64,000 nucleotides of DNA from Morchella semilibera. Its lineage: Eukaryota > Ascomycota > Pezizomycetes > Pezizales > Morchellaceae. Shown here one piece after another: positions 11,500 to 24,028 of the stretch. Under the pieces are notes generated by a model. That model ran no database searches, was not told the origin of the DNA, and was given only the letters and a program-made list of their open reading frames with translations. Every line of letters starts with the position of its first letter. The first letter of the stretch is position 1. The stretch is from positions 1,240,001-1,304,000 of the forward strand of contig WBVU01000012.1 in the NCBI GenBank assembly GCA_009192285.1, written 5' to 3'. The position numbers and the translations under genes are program-made.

Positions 11500-13869
11500 C
11501 GTTCCGGGTGGTTTGTTTTTTGCTTTTTTGTTATTCTGGTCGGGGGTAGATAGGTGTAGGTAGTAGGTACTGCTGGTACAAGAGAGGGAGGGGGGGAGAG
11601 AGGGGGGAGAGGGGGAGAGAGAAAGAAAGAGAGAGAAAAGAGTCCCTGGATGGGCTGAGTGTTGCCCGGAACAGCGGGAGAGAAAAAAAAAAAAGTTGTT
11701 CTCGGGCCAGGTTCGGTTGTCTGCGGCGGCCCGTGATTTGTTGTTGTTGTTGTTGTTCCTTTCCCGGGGCGACCCGGATTATTAGTCCAGCCCAGCTCAG
11801 CTCCTCCCTGAAAGTTGCCCTTAAGCCCGGTCGGTTCAGGGTCCGTTGTTGTGTTGTGTGCGGTCGATCGATCAGCGAGTGAGCGAACGATCGGCCGTCA
11901 ACCGAGGATTGTTTCCGGGTGCACGTGCCGGCCGTCACCCCGTCATCGAGTGATATTTTATGTAGCACGACACCCCGCCGTTTTTGTCTCTTACAGCAGA
12001 ACCCCCAGCAAGCGAGGTTCTGTTGTTTCGATCCTATACCACGGTTTTTTCTTACAGTGGGGTCGATCTGTAGCATACATAGACGGCATATAGGGCAGCG
12101 AGCGGGATGTTGGTTCCCAACACCGGGCGGGGATGGCATGTACAATATTATACCAAGTACGCACAAGTAGCCAGCCAGCCACCGCCCCACTAGAGTAGGG
12201 GTAAACACCCCCCCCCCCGCCCGCTAGATCCAGACTGGGTGGGCGTTATGCCGACAGACTGCTGATTGCCTGTAGACAAGCCAACCTCTTTCTATATCTG
12301 CCCTACTAACTAGCTGGGGGGTTCTCCACCAGACATACATGTACTTATATCTCCCGGCGTGGCGGGAGGATAGTACAGTGGCTATATATATAGCTAGCAA
12401 CGAGACACCGCCGATGCACACTACCCAGACACCCGCAAGCTATCTGCCCCGGGCCTATCCCCCGTCCAGCTCAACTCGTCAACCTCCAGTGCGGCCCACG
12501 GCCCAACCCGCAGGAAACAGCTCGAAGCGTGACCTGCAACACAACCCCACGAGCACCCCCGACAATCAAGTCCAGAAGCGCTACTCTCTCTAAACGAAAA
12601 CACAAAGCCCAAGCTGCAGGAGCCAAAGGCCGGACGGAAACCATTCCAGTAGAGGACTAGGAGTGGTGGATATATATACAGGTTAGAGAGAGCCAGCCAT
12701 ATGTAGTGTCTATTCTTTTCGTTTTGTGTTCGGTTTTGCAGTGGGTTGCACCTGCTGTCTTTCCCTGCGGGTGCACCCAGGGTGCCGGAAAGTGCTGCAC
12801 ATTCGGTGGTTCCATACATGTACCACACCAGGCTACTCCGAGGTAGATATGAGTGTGCTCATCAAGTATGTGTTTAGTACTTACATACATGTAGGTATGG
12901 TAGAGAGGTTCTGTACTGTGATAAAGCACCTGGGCGTTGTCTAGCTAGTCAAAATGTGCATTATATCTGGGTACATATAGTGGTTGCTAGCTAGCTATAT
13001 ATATAGCTCCATGTTGCCTGCCGATTAACTAATTATACATGTATATATAGAGACACGCCCCCGAGCCCGTATACATACCAACGAACCGCCAACCCCACCG
13101 CGCAAAAGCCATACGGACAGGTCTCGACCCCCCGCGCTGCCCAGCGCAAGGTTTAACCACACGTTACCATAGCTCCGTGGCGTCTGCCCGCAATTCCTCC
13201 TCATGGTGCATAACATATCTCGGGCCGCATCACCAGCACTTAGCTGCTTATACCTATATACATGTAGCCCCCCCCCCCCCCGTTGATCAGAGCTAGGGTA
13301 GGGTGTAGCCAGAGCTTCGACCAAGAGCCAGTCTTACAGTGCAACAGACGTGTGTGCACTACACTACACTACCGGCGGAACATATGCACATCCAGCGAGT
13401 GATATCTCGTGACCGGCCACCCATAGAATTTGCGGGCATAGGTTAAGCCAGAGAGTTACCATTGCGGTAATAGAAAGTGGGGAGTTGGGGCTGGGAGGGG
13501 GGGGATGTATATATATATAATAATAACATCCCCCTGGGAGTTATAATATCTTGGAGACTGGAGTAGGTAGGGCTTGGTGTTATTAATTACCAGCACGAAC
13601 AAGTGACGCCTAAAAAAAAACCATCCAGAGCCTAGAGCCCCCCTTCAACTCCCACAGTAAAAAGCAGCAACCGCTCTTCTTCCTCTGACATCTACCTTCT
13701 CCCTCTCTCCATCTTCTGCTCTAAAAACCCCCGCATTTCAACTCTCCAACTCAAACTCCCATACTCATCCTCCCCAACCACAACACCTTCAACCCCAATA
13801 CTCCAAACCCCAAACCTCAAGTTCTAAACCCCCATCCCCATTTCCCACCCCCACCTCTTTAAAAAAAAG
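11500..13869. other. spacer between afg1 and the 13.9-kb gene
   Basis: A GA/CT-rich tract (11580-11640) precedes the afg1 start. Further on are short TA runs, several TACATGTA palindromes (12336, 12815, 12886, 13036, 13259) and a C-rich, T-rich leader (13670-13869) directly before the next start codon. A long minus-strand open frame at 11531-12208 is low-complexity and I do not accept it as a gene. Confidence 0.5.
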
Positions 13870-16800
13870 ATGACGATGATTCTCACCCTCCTCACCGCCA
13901 ACCTACTCCACGGGCTCCAACACCACCTCCTCAGCCCACTCATGCGCTACACCCTCCTCTTCATCAATACCCACTTCACCCCGCGCACCCTCCTCCTCCA
14001 ATCCCTCGTCGCAACCACCTCCCTCGACCTTCTGCCCGCGCAAGACGTCGCCGCCTCCCTCTTCCTCCTCAACATCCTCAATGTTGCCGTCCCCTCCGCG
14101 CTCCCGCACATCCTCTCGTTCCTGTTCCCGGCAAGACTCTACCAGCGCGAGATCGACGCCGCCGTGGCCTGCTACCATGGGGTGGCCCGCTCGGCCCCAG
14201 TCGCCGCCGTCAAGTTGCTAGTCTGGCATGCACGCCGCGGGAGCGGTATCTTGGCCACCGCAATCCTAGAGGCTTCAAAGGACGTCAAGGAGCTGTGGTG
14301 GAGAATAAAACTGGTCCTGCAGTGGGTTAGGCTGAATGGTATGTAACCCCCCGCAACTAAACTAACGGATGTTCATAAACCTCTAACACATGCATTAGAC
14401 ATAAGAGTCTTTCTCGAGGCCCTAAGCATCACAACAACTGATGTTGCCGCACCCATCGAACCAGAGCCGGAGCCCGAGACCATAGTTGAGCGCCCTGTAT
14501 CTCTTCCACTAGTAGAGTTACGGCAGCAACGGCCGGTCAAGGGCCTTCCCCCACGCTATCCTAGCCCGTTCCGGTCCTCCCATAAATCAAATTTCACCCG
14601 TGAGCAAGCCGACGAGCTCATTCGTAAAGCCTGTGATGCCTACAGGCACGCCGAAGCTGGTACGGGGCCAAAGCAGACCTCCGATTTCGTCGTTGTGACC
14701 GCCAAGCCGATCATTACCTCTGTCCGTGCGGCGAAGCCAATGATCAGAAAACCGAGAAACAGGGGGCGGGCGGCAACGGCCAGGAGCTCCCGAGAAGAGG
14801 TTATCGTGAAGGTCGGGGATGCTTCCAGAGGGGTATCCAACGATGCAATAGAGGAGGTGAGTCTGTAATTTCCGGGTTATTTATCTTAGCTAAACGGATA
14901 TATTTAGTCACATCGCGAATTGCCTGCTGTTGTTGCTAACAACACTTCTATCGAATGCATGCCTCCAAGGTGTGCGCGAGATGAAGTTAGAACTAACAAA
15001 GAAGAGAGGGAACTAAAAGCTATTAGAATGAAGGAAAAGAATGAAAAGGAAGAAAGTTCTGTTCAGGTACAGTTGCCCCTATTTTATTACCTGCCCACAG
15101 AATAAGTTTCAGGTCAAAGTTGATAAAAGATATTCATGCATCAATTATGAGCGATTTGGGTACTAACTGGATGAAAGGTGTACCGCATACAAGAAGAGCC
15201 TGAACTGATCGGGGATACTATGAATCTCCAGAAAACAGAAACTCCAATATCCACTCCCCAGGCTGAAGCCAACAAGGCTGCTATTCCTCAAGACGAGGCT
15301 ACAGTCACTGAGAGCAAAGGTGCAATTATTGAGCACGAGGCTATTGTCACCGCCAGTGAGGCCATCACCACTGAAAGAGAGGTCATCATCACTAAGCGTG
15401 TTACCATGGTTGAACCCGAGGGGACCATCGAAGAATCGAAGCAGGGCTGGGAGCTTAAGCCAGAGGAGAGGAGGGCCGCTCAGAATGATCCCGCTCCTGA
15501 GTTCCTGAGTTCTAGAACCAGTGTTCCTAGCGTTGCCACCGCTAAGGGCACCATATCTGTGGTTTTCGAAGTAACCACTGCCTCTAAAGCCGCGGCTGCC
15601 CTCACTCCCCAAGTGCCCCAGATTTGTGATGAAGAAACCGCCACAAAAACCTCCGAGTGTCCCACCGCCAAAACTGTTGGACCCACCCCCAACACCAAAG
15701 CTCCTACTCCTGCTTGGATCTACGATATGGAAGATCTCCGGCCTCCCAGGCCGGCCCCAGAAATGTCCAGTTTACCATACCTCGATGGGTCCGCGGCGCG
15801 CATGCAGATTTCTTTCTCCCATTATCGCATAGCTGGTGACAAAAAAGAGAATAAAACACCGAGCATACAGGAGTTTGAACGGCTAGAACTGGGGGTGGCG
15901 GGAGCCGGGGGCGGTGGAATGATGAATGAACTGGGTGGACGGATTGAAGAGGATGAGGAGATGCAGGAGACTCCAATTGAGCCCCAGATGATTGGTAATG
16001 CTCACCTTTATAATGGAAATCCCAAGGAACGGGAGGACACCATGGATGACGAGATGGAAACAGAGGAGATAGGGCCGGGGATTACTTCAAGCCAAGAGAT
16101 GGAAGTAGAGATGACAGGATTAGAATTTGCCCCCACCCAGGAGATGGAGATAGATCCGACAGGATTTGCTTCTGACCAGATGATGGAAATAGAAGCAACG
16201 GGACTGGGACCAGTTACTCCCGCTCAGATCCCCAACACTGGCCCTCCCCAGTATCAACAGTATATAATACCTCCGCATATTGTGGCCGCTCCTGTTTACT
16301 CTTCTCCCCCGGTCCAGAACCTCCCCTCCGCCCCCATTCTAACACCAGCCCCTGTTATTAACCCCATCATAGTGGGGACCCTCCCCGCGCAAGTTACTTC
16401 CAATTCGGCCAGTGGGTCTATCACTCACCCCGCGGCCGCCCCCAAACCCGCAGGCGCCACCACCACAACTCCGGCTCTTGCGCCAACGGAGATGTTCGCC
16501 ACCCCTACTATACATATGACTAGTTCTTCTCCCCCTGGCTTCACCAGCTATCTTCGGCCATCTCAACTCTGGACAAGCTCTGATTTGTTCCCTGAACCTC
16601 CTGCTAGCGCCGCCAGCCCTCTTCGGCCATCTCTCTGGCCAAGCTCTGATCTGTTCCCTAGATCTCCTCCCCCACCAGTAAACACCGTCGATAGTGTTCC
16701 AGCTCTCACTCAAACCCAATACGCGGGGATAGCCAGGACAGCTACTGTTCCTACTCCACATAGTCAAACTTTTGAAAAACACCGCGAGTCTGCCACCGCG

Positions 16801-17418
16801 ACCGGCGAAACCGTCGCCCCAGCTAAGATCCCCGAGAAAGTCGAGACCAGAAATCTCAACACTGTTCCTCCTAGCTCCCCTCCACAGGTGCAGCACCAAG
16901 TAGACACTTCCAGTGCTCTTGTACTCTACAACCCTACTCGACAAGTAGAGACAGCCACTACTCCTGGAACAGATCTTGTACTCTATAACCCTATTCGACA
17001 AGTGGAGACAGCCACTACTCCTAGAACAGAAGAGGAAATCTTCAATAGCACTGCGGAAGTCGTTACCCCTAGCTCCCGAGCTCCCTCTCCACAGATGGAA
17101 TATCAAATAGACGCTTCTAGTGCTCTTGTACTCTACAAATATACTCCACACGTGGAGACAGCCGTAGCCTCCAGCTCCCGTGTGCCTACCCTCAAGAGGC
17201 GGCTAGAGCATGATGCCGACCCCTCCTCCCCAAGCTCTAAGAGGCCTACGCGTACGATAGCACCTCTTAAAAAAACTACGGCCTACACAGATACTTCCAA
17301 ACATACAGGTTTATCCAGCACCCCCTCGGCTAATGTGGAGGAAAAGTGCAAGAATAACGAGAGGGCAACTGTTGACGTGAAGGGGAAGGGGAAGGCAAAG
17401 AGTGAGTGGTCGATATGA
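13870..17418 (+). CDS. large low-complexity protein of unknown function
   Basis: Four exons: 13870-14338, 14399-14856, 14908-15066 and 15178-17418, giving about 1,108 residues. Phases fit, and intron 3 has a TACTAAC branch site near its end. I do not recognise a family. Residues 1-157 are Leu/Ala-rich and predicted helical, possibly membrane-associated, ending in a basic amphipathic stretch (KELWWRIKLVLQWVRLNG). The rest is disordered, rich in Pro, Thr, Ser and Glu. Visible internal repeats are three acidic modules around EMEVEMTGLEF, EMEIDPTGF and MMEIEATGLG; a duplicated SSDLFP segment; and three copies of LVLYN/KxTxxVETA. A basic tail (KRRLEHDADPSSPSSKRP, then KGKGKAK) could be a nuclear localisation signal. 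The ATG follows a pyrimidine-rich leader and an A8 run. The last intron is the least certain, because its acceptor is an AAG. Confidence 0.7.
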
Positions 17419-20400
17419 CGAGAAAAGGCGGGAAGGCCTCTAGGTTTTGAGATAATAAACAGTTATAGTAAATACAGGTTAGATAAGGATATATAATAAA
17501 AAATCAATAAATCAGTAATACTGTTTAGGTAGAGCTTTTATATAGTTAATGAACTAATGACTAGTTAAAGTAGCGATCCGCTGTCGAGTGAGATCCTATG
17601 AATATATCCATAATCAGAAAGATTAATATACAAGTCCGATCTAGGATATGGTATATATAATTGCTAATATTTGAGACCGGCCTAACACTGGCGTTACCAT
17701 AACTCGCCCTGTCAAACATAACACAACCTTTAAAACATCAAGCAGACCCCCTGCAGCTGGTTTCTGCTACCACGGGTCTAATAAGTCTGGGCCGGGTGAA
17801 TTGATACCTCCAAAATATATAAACAGTACAGAGATATAACGAGAGTGTAGTAGAGATTCTCATCCGGTCATTTCCTATGATCAGCCAAATGTATTACTAC
17901 GCGTACGGCCCAATATGCAGTGCGTTCTAAAGCTCAGGCATGATTACTTGTAAGTAAACTACTTAGACAATGATTATACCTCTAATAGTGCACATGTACT
18001 CGCGTACAGGAATAAGAACCAGAAAATGCAAGTGACAATACAGGGATTATTTGTATAAAGGGCGAAGCTCTACCATACAAATAACCCTATTGCACCTTCT
18101 GGTTCTTTCCCCTACCCCCGAGTATATATGGGACCTATCATGCATCAATCTGCACCTCGTCATCGTACTACTTTTCAACTGACTTGCGGGGGAGGGTCTT
18201 GCAGAAGACCTGTGTCCCGAGGAATATGTAATCGATCGTCTCAAGATTCGTCGTTATCAACGTCGAGTTCGATCCTGTCTTAACAGTTGCGATTCTCAAA
18301 CAATTATCCAGACACGCACCATATATTACTGCGGATCAGCTCAGGCCTTCGGCTAAAAAGCCTTAATAAAATCGACTACGCCAAGCCCCCGCGGCCATCG
18401 CGGTTAATTGGAGGGCATAACTTGCAATCCTGTGGAACTTTAAACTCAATTCGTGCTGCCCTCCGTAGCCCAGTCGAGTACAGATTCGCTACCACAATCT
18501 TACTCACATCATGCAACGAGCAAATCTCTCTGTCATCAAGTTAGTAGTCAGCTCTAATTTTTTCAATGGTTGAAGATACTTAGCTAGAATGGCAAAATTC
18601 TCGGAATCCCGAGAATTTTGCTGCCAGATATCCCTTCGTCTGCTGCCCCTCTAAGAAGAACAAATCTAGTATGGCTTTACAGCAGGTCTCGTTTTCACTC
18701 GATGGAAATTTAATTCCTCTATTATAGGGGGGCAGATACCCAGACTGTGGTGCTGATTTCCCCACACCAAAGGCCTTGCAGAGAAGTGTATATGTATCTT
18801 TTGGCAGTTTATAGCATCCGCGAACCTCCAGCGACGTCACACATCAGTCCTAGAACACCCAACCCCAGTTTCTCAATCCTCGCATCCTAGCTATTCCCAA
18901 TTGAGAACGATTGCGGCTAATTTTCATCAACAAGGTTTCATCTAGATTGCAATCCGTGAGAGTCAGGGAGGGAGACAGGTTTTTCTCTATTCGTGTGTGT
19001 TTCTACATCCGTGACTTACCATTTGACCTTGAAGGGCTGCACTAAGTTACTAACCCCTCTCTGTATAGCTCTGTCCTGCATATCGATAACTCACGAGTGA
19101 GAGCCAGCGCATATCGAGTATCAGTAAGCTTCATAGGTGGGCGGTGTATGGATAAACAAACCTAATCTTCGCGTCATCCACCGGATGTCAGGCATGAGTA
19201 CTGTCCAAATATAACTTTGAAGTTTTCGAGAAAAAATGATATGACGGTGTATCTAAACTTGGGAATTCCGATGATGCGACATGCCACGTTTTTGAAATCG
19301 ATACATCGCCCGATGGCAGTGTATGTAGGTGCAGTATGAAATCTCTAGTGACATGGCTTATCGTGGGAAGGTTTGTGTGGCTTGTGAAGTTACTTTTTCT
19401 CAGAAAATAGGAACCTTGGAGTTGCAAGGAAGAACCCAACCATTCTATACCCACTTTAGTGAGTCCGCATCCTACCTACCTGTACTAACATGTCACATGT
19501 GGTTATCACTGTCAAAAAAAGGAATTCTCGCTGATCAGCCCGCAACGTGAATGCTTTTGCGCAACCACACCGCATATATATACATATGATCTTTCTCTTT
19601 CGCATGTTACAAATATGCAGATTGCCTTATTTAAGGTGACTTGGAGCTCTGGAATATATGTGGCCCTGGCCGTGATAGAATGTGTAAGCGAGGTTCTGAA
19701 AATAAAGGAATGGGTATCGTATCATTAATTTTCCGGGTAGTTATTTAGTAGGTTGAATCAATACTGACGAGAAACTCGGTCTTTGACTGCCTGGGACTAT
19801 TGTATGGTTCCTAGCTATCTTGATGGTACGTTAGATTCTCTGCTACTATCCCCCACTCTTACTAAACCCTATGCCGCGATCGATCGACTTACTCTAATTA
19901 ATATAAGACTTTGCCGGAAGCGTAAGCTATTGGACAGAATAGAGCCTCATGTCTCGCCGAACTCTCAATGCCCTAAACAGGGCTGCCCTAAGACATTCAA
20001 AAGCTTAAGTAGCTACCCGCCACAGAGAAACCTGATTCTAAGCGCCGCCCTGCAACTGTGGTGTCTTTGATATTAACGATATCAACTGAGTCGGAACATT
20101 GTAGGACTAAACCTAAGTAGCTGTTTGAATCTATTATTATGGATATCCTAGCCCAGAACAAAAATCAAGGGCTAGCTAGAGTAAAGAACTTGACTTCAGA
20201 ACTAATGGATTATATATATTAGTTACATGATACCATGTGATCTTAGTCGGTACCTTTATACGTTGTCAACGGTGTTTTCACTATATGCCACCCCAGGGTC
20301 CATATAAACATACAGTATAGTAGGGATTTTCAACGATTAAACAGAAGCAGCAAATTAAGGATCAAAGGCCGGGGCCGATCCGAGCCACTATCCTGGATGT

Positions 20401-23400
20401 AAGGGTTTGCTAATGACGAGTGAGATCCAATGAACTGGGATTACCAGTTGCCATCAACCCCTCGCATCCTTCCATCTGGCATTCGTTCACCCTTCATCTT
20501 TCTCGAAAACAAAGTCTGTAGCCCAACGGGCTTCTTCAGACCATATACCTGGCCCGCGGGATTTAAGATACGGCGCAATTCCACAGTGCTTAACCAACTG
20601 TATCATGGACTCCCTGTGTTTGCAGACCAGTTCTTCTTTATATACATGTAGCTATCCGAAAAGGCCTTCCCCGCCTTTCCCGCACGAAATAAGTAAATAA
20701 ATTGGCATAAGAAAGAAATTTTACGTGCATATGTATATCTCATTAATGGGGCAAGTCGGACGGGGGTAATTGTTCGGCCCTGTTGATCGGCTCTCGTGTG
20801 GGTGCTTATTGTACGTACCTGCTTAGACGATCCACTTTTGATGATCCTTCTAGGGTGTCTATAGCTACATGTCGGCCTATGGGCAGGCACATACATACTA
20901 AAGTAGATGATTACTTTACTCGATGTGTGCCACATGGGTCACTTCACGCACTGTGGCAATGCATGTCAGCAAATCAGCCCAAATAGGCACGTTCAGAATT
21001 AAATTTGGTAAAACAAATATGGCACGATGATATTCAATTCTGGGCGCTGGACGTGGCTGATTTTGGATGGCCGTAAGTCCATATGAAGTCTAGACGGAGA
21101 GGAACATCATCGATTTGTGTGTAATAACCCTACATAGGCCATGTGAGCTGTTTTTTTTTCTTCCCGCAAAGGTAAGTAAGCGCTGTTCCCTAGATATCAC
21201 TACATGTAGCTAAGTATCGAATTCTAACAAAAGCGACATTTCCCAAGAGAAGGGTTAGGGCTGTCTCAGAGGGGTCCATCTAAAAAAAGCACATACAGAA
21301 TCCTAATGTTTGCCCGTTGAGGGGCGCGTGGGGCATGCAAGCCACCCTCGGTAAAAGTTGACCTTACCAGTTTAGGCTTAAATCAATTCACCCATAGGGA
21401 GAAGCGGCATCCGTTCCTGTTCCTGAATCTTGAATGGCTTGAAACAGCTCAAATGACTGCCGCTTGTCAAGATCTGGTTCTCTCGCAAATCTTCCGCACA
21501 TGTTTCTAGATGGCGAGCACGAGGTTAAGCAAGAGACCCTCTCTACCTGCCATAGAGGTGGCTTTTTTCCTATGGACCCTACGAATCAAACCTTTCTCCA
21601 CGGGTTTGAGGCTCTTCTGATCTAGCATAATTATAAAGTGTTTCTAACACTGTATAGATGCGTACACGCCCGTACTATCATGTAGATACATGTACTTGCA
21701 TATATGCAAATTTCATCGTACCCACGTCAGTATATGATAGGAAGGCTCCGTGAGAAGGAATGGAAAAGAAAGTCAGCAGGAACGCTTCGTACGTGTAAAA
21801 AGATCTCTAATCTCCGTGAGCTAAGAAATTAGTATATATAAGTGCACGTGTACTTTTACATGTATACACATTATTGACAACGTCCTCAATAGATAGAGTT
21901 ATCGCTATAGAATGCCACTTAGCAACAGTCCATACAAACTAGTCGGCAACTCTGTGAGCGAGATGAGTTCGGAAGATGCGGGGCCTTTCCGATCATATCC
22001 TTGTCTCTAATCTATACTTTATAGGTTGGGGTTGAGGTTTGGGGGGGGGGGGGTTTCATGGATTTATGTTAACCAACCAACTGAAAGATTTACCCCTGTT
22101 GCAGCTTGCGAACCCGAAACGAAGCGTCCTGAAAGTGGAAGCTCAGACAAAATAGGAAGCACACAAAGGTACGGTACTGTAACTAACTGGCCTGATTCGT
22201 GTCTTGTCTTTGGGTTTTTTGACATCACGAAGCCCTGTCCTCTACGCTGACTGGACACTAGCTGGACGCAAAACGGGTTACAGCCTTAAGGATCTGTTAA
22301 AATACTGCAATTACATACTAGATAATTCGTGGCACTTCTTACATGCAGTACATACATCTATATATACTGGAGGTACCATAATATACCCTGCAGCAATACA
22401 TTTAATTACGCATCGTGTGGTGGGGGCAATGTTTGGCTGACCGGCTTCCCGAGCGGGTACGCTCTTCGCTTTTCATCGCTTTCTCTTGCTCTCCATTAGA
22501 ACGCTCATCTCTTGTCAATAGTGTATCCTCACCACCAACCAAGTAGAGCGAGTACCTTGATCGGTACCTATCTCTATCTTACCACATTCGTTTTAAACTC
22601 TCTTTTCTTAAATTGTTCTCTGCGATCTCTCTTTTACTCTTCTGGCAGCTCTTTTTGTGGGGGCTGTACAACTCTATTGTCACTCTTTTTTTTTTCCTCT
22701 TCTCCCGGTGCTTGTGTGAAAGGTAATACTAATTTTGCGCAGCTCCCCCCCCCCCCCCCCAGTACGTGCCCCCAGCGGTCCTCCCACTGTTATGGCCGTA
22801 CCCTCCCCATTCATCCATCCCTCCCTTGTACTCTAACGGCCGGCCTGCCCTGCCTCTACATTGCTGACTTTTTTCCCAGTCAATAGCCCCCCCCTCTTCG
22901 CCGCCTATATACTCTCATCACTCGTTTTGGGCACCTGCAGAGCAATTTACTGCCCTCACACTCGCTACTTTGCCCTTTCTCTCTCTCCAATCCCTCCCTT
23001 TTCTTAACAGAGTACACACAACCCCACCCTCTTTCTCTCTCCCTCCCATTCGTTTGTCTTGTTCGTTGCTGCTGCTGCTTTCCTGCAACTTCTTTCCTGG
23101 CGTACGGAAAGACGAGACGCTGCTATTGTCTCAAAAGTGCACTCCCCGACAACTTCAAAGGATCGACTCGTTTCTTCCATACCCGCATCCAAGTGGTAGC
23201 CAAGTGCTCTAACTAATACTGTAAGTGTTTTTTTAATGCTTTAAAATGACATTCCGTGCCATTCAATTGTGATTCTCGTTTCTTTGTTTGGGTAGGGACC
23301 GGGCGGTGTGACAAGTGGGATTTCCGCTACGTATGAGCGGTGCTAGTGACCAGGAGCAAAAGAAACCCGCTAATTCGTGCAGCGCAAGCAAGCGAGACTC

Positions 23401-24028
23401 ATCTGCATACTACTCCCTCCCCGCCATCAGAAAATTGAGGGGCCCTTAGAAGCTAGCCAGATATTTAGAAAACCAGCTCGAGGTCTTTAAAGAAAAGACT
23501 CCGCGGTTAAAATTTGGGTCTTGGGTTCTGGGGTTGGTGGTCGTTTGCTTGGAGGTTTTTTTTTTCTTCTTTCCGTAAGTTTCACCCCTACTTTTTTAAC
23601 CCCCTTTTACCAACACCCACCCACCCACACACCCAACTATAACACCATGCCTTTCCCTACCTCATTCCCCTACTTACTCCTACCTAACCTACCTACACCG
23701 TGGAATGACAGTCAACGCGCGCTGACACATTCCTTCCTTGAGATTTTCTTTGCTTCCTTTCATAGGCCCCACGTTCATTTGATTTAGTTTTTGTTTTTCT
23801 CTCACACAGGCAGTTGATACAATCACTCTCGTTAAGTAGCTTGGCTGTACAGTAACTGCTCTAAGCATCATTACAGGTAAGCGGATCTAACCAAACCCAA
23901 CCCAATTATTAGTAGGAGGTCGACGGCGGCGGCGGTGTATGCGAGCTATATAATATAAGAAATAAAAAAAAAACGAGAAGGGTCTTATTTACACATAGGT
24001 TCGAATTTATAGTACAACCGCAATTACC
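17419..24028. other. 6.6-kb spacer and MSB2 leader region
   Basis: No gene was recognised between 17419 and about 22400. The DNA is AT-rich with scattered TACATGTA sites (20643, 21201, 21687, 21857) and a perfect hairpin at 18592-18621. From about 22480 to 23200 the plus strand becomes strongly CT-rich, as is common around fungal transcription starts. Possible leader introns for the downstream mucin start at GTAAGT near 23221 and GTAAGC near 23878. The second would end at an ACATAG near 23999, just before the start codon. These introns need transcript data. Confidence 0.45.
18592..18621. repeat. perfect 13-bp hairpin
   Basis: GCAAAATTCTCGG, a 4-base loop (AATC), then the exact reverse complement. 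It stands alone in a gene-free region. Confidence 0.85.

Noticed and set aside
11531-12208. 225-residue minus-strand frame upstream of afg1
   Set aside because: Low-complexity Gln, Phe, Ser and Leu runs come from GA/CT tracts, and the start is not supported. It is probably the afg1 leader region.
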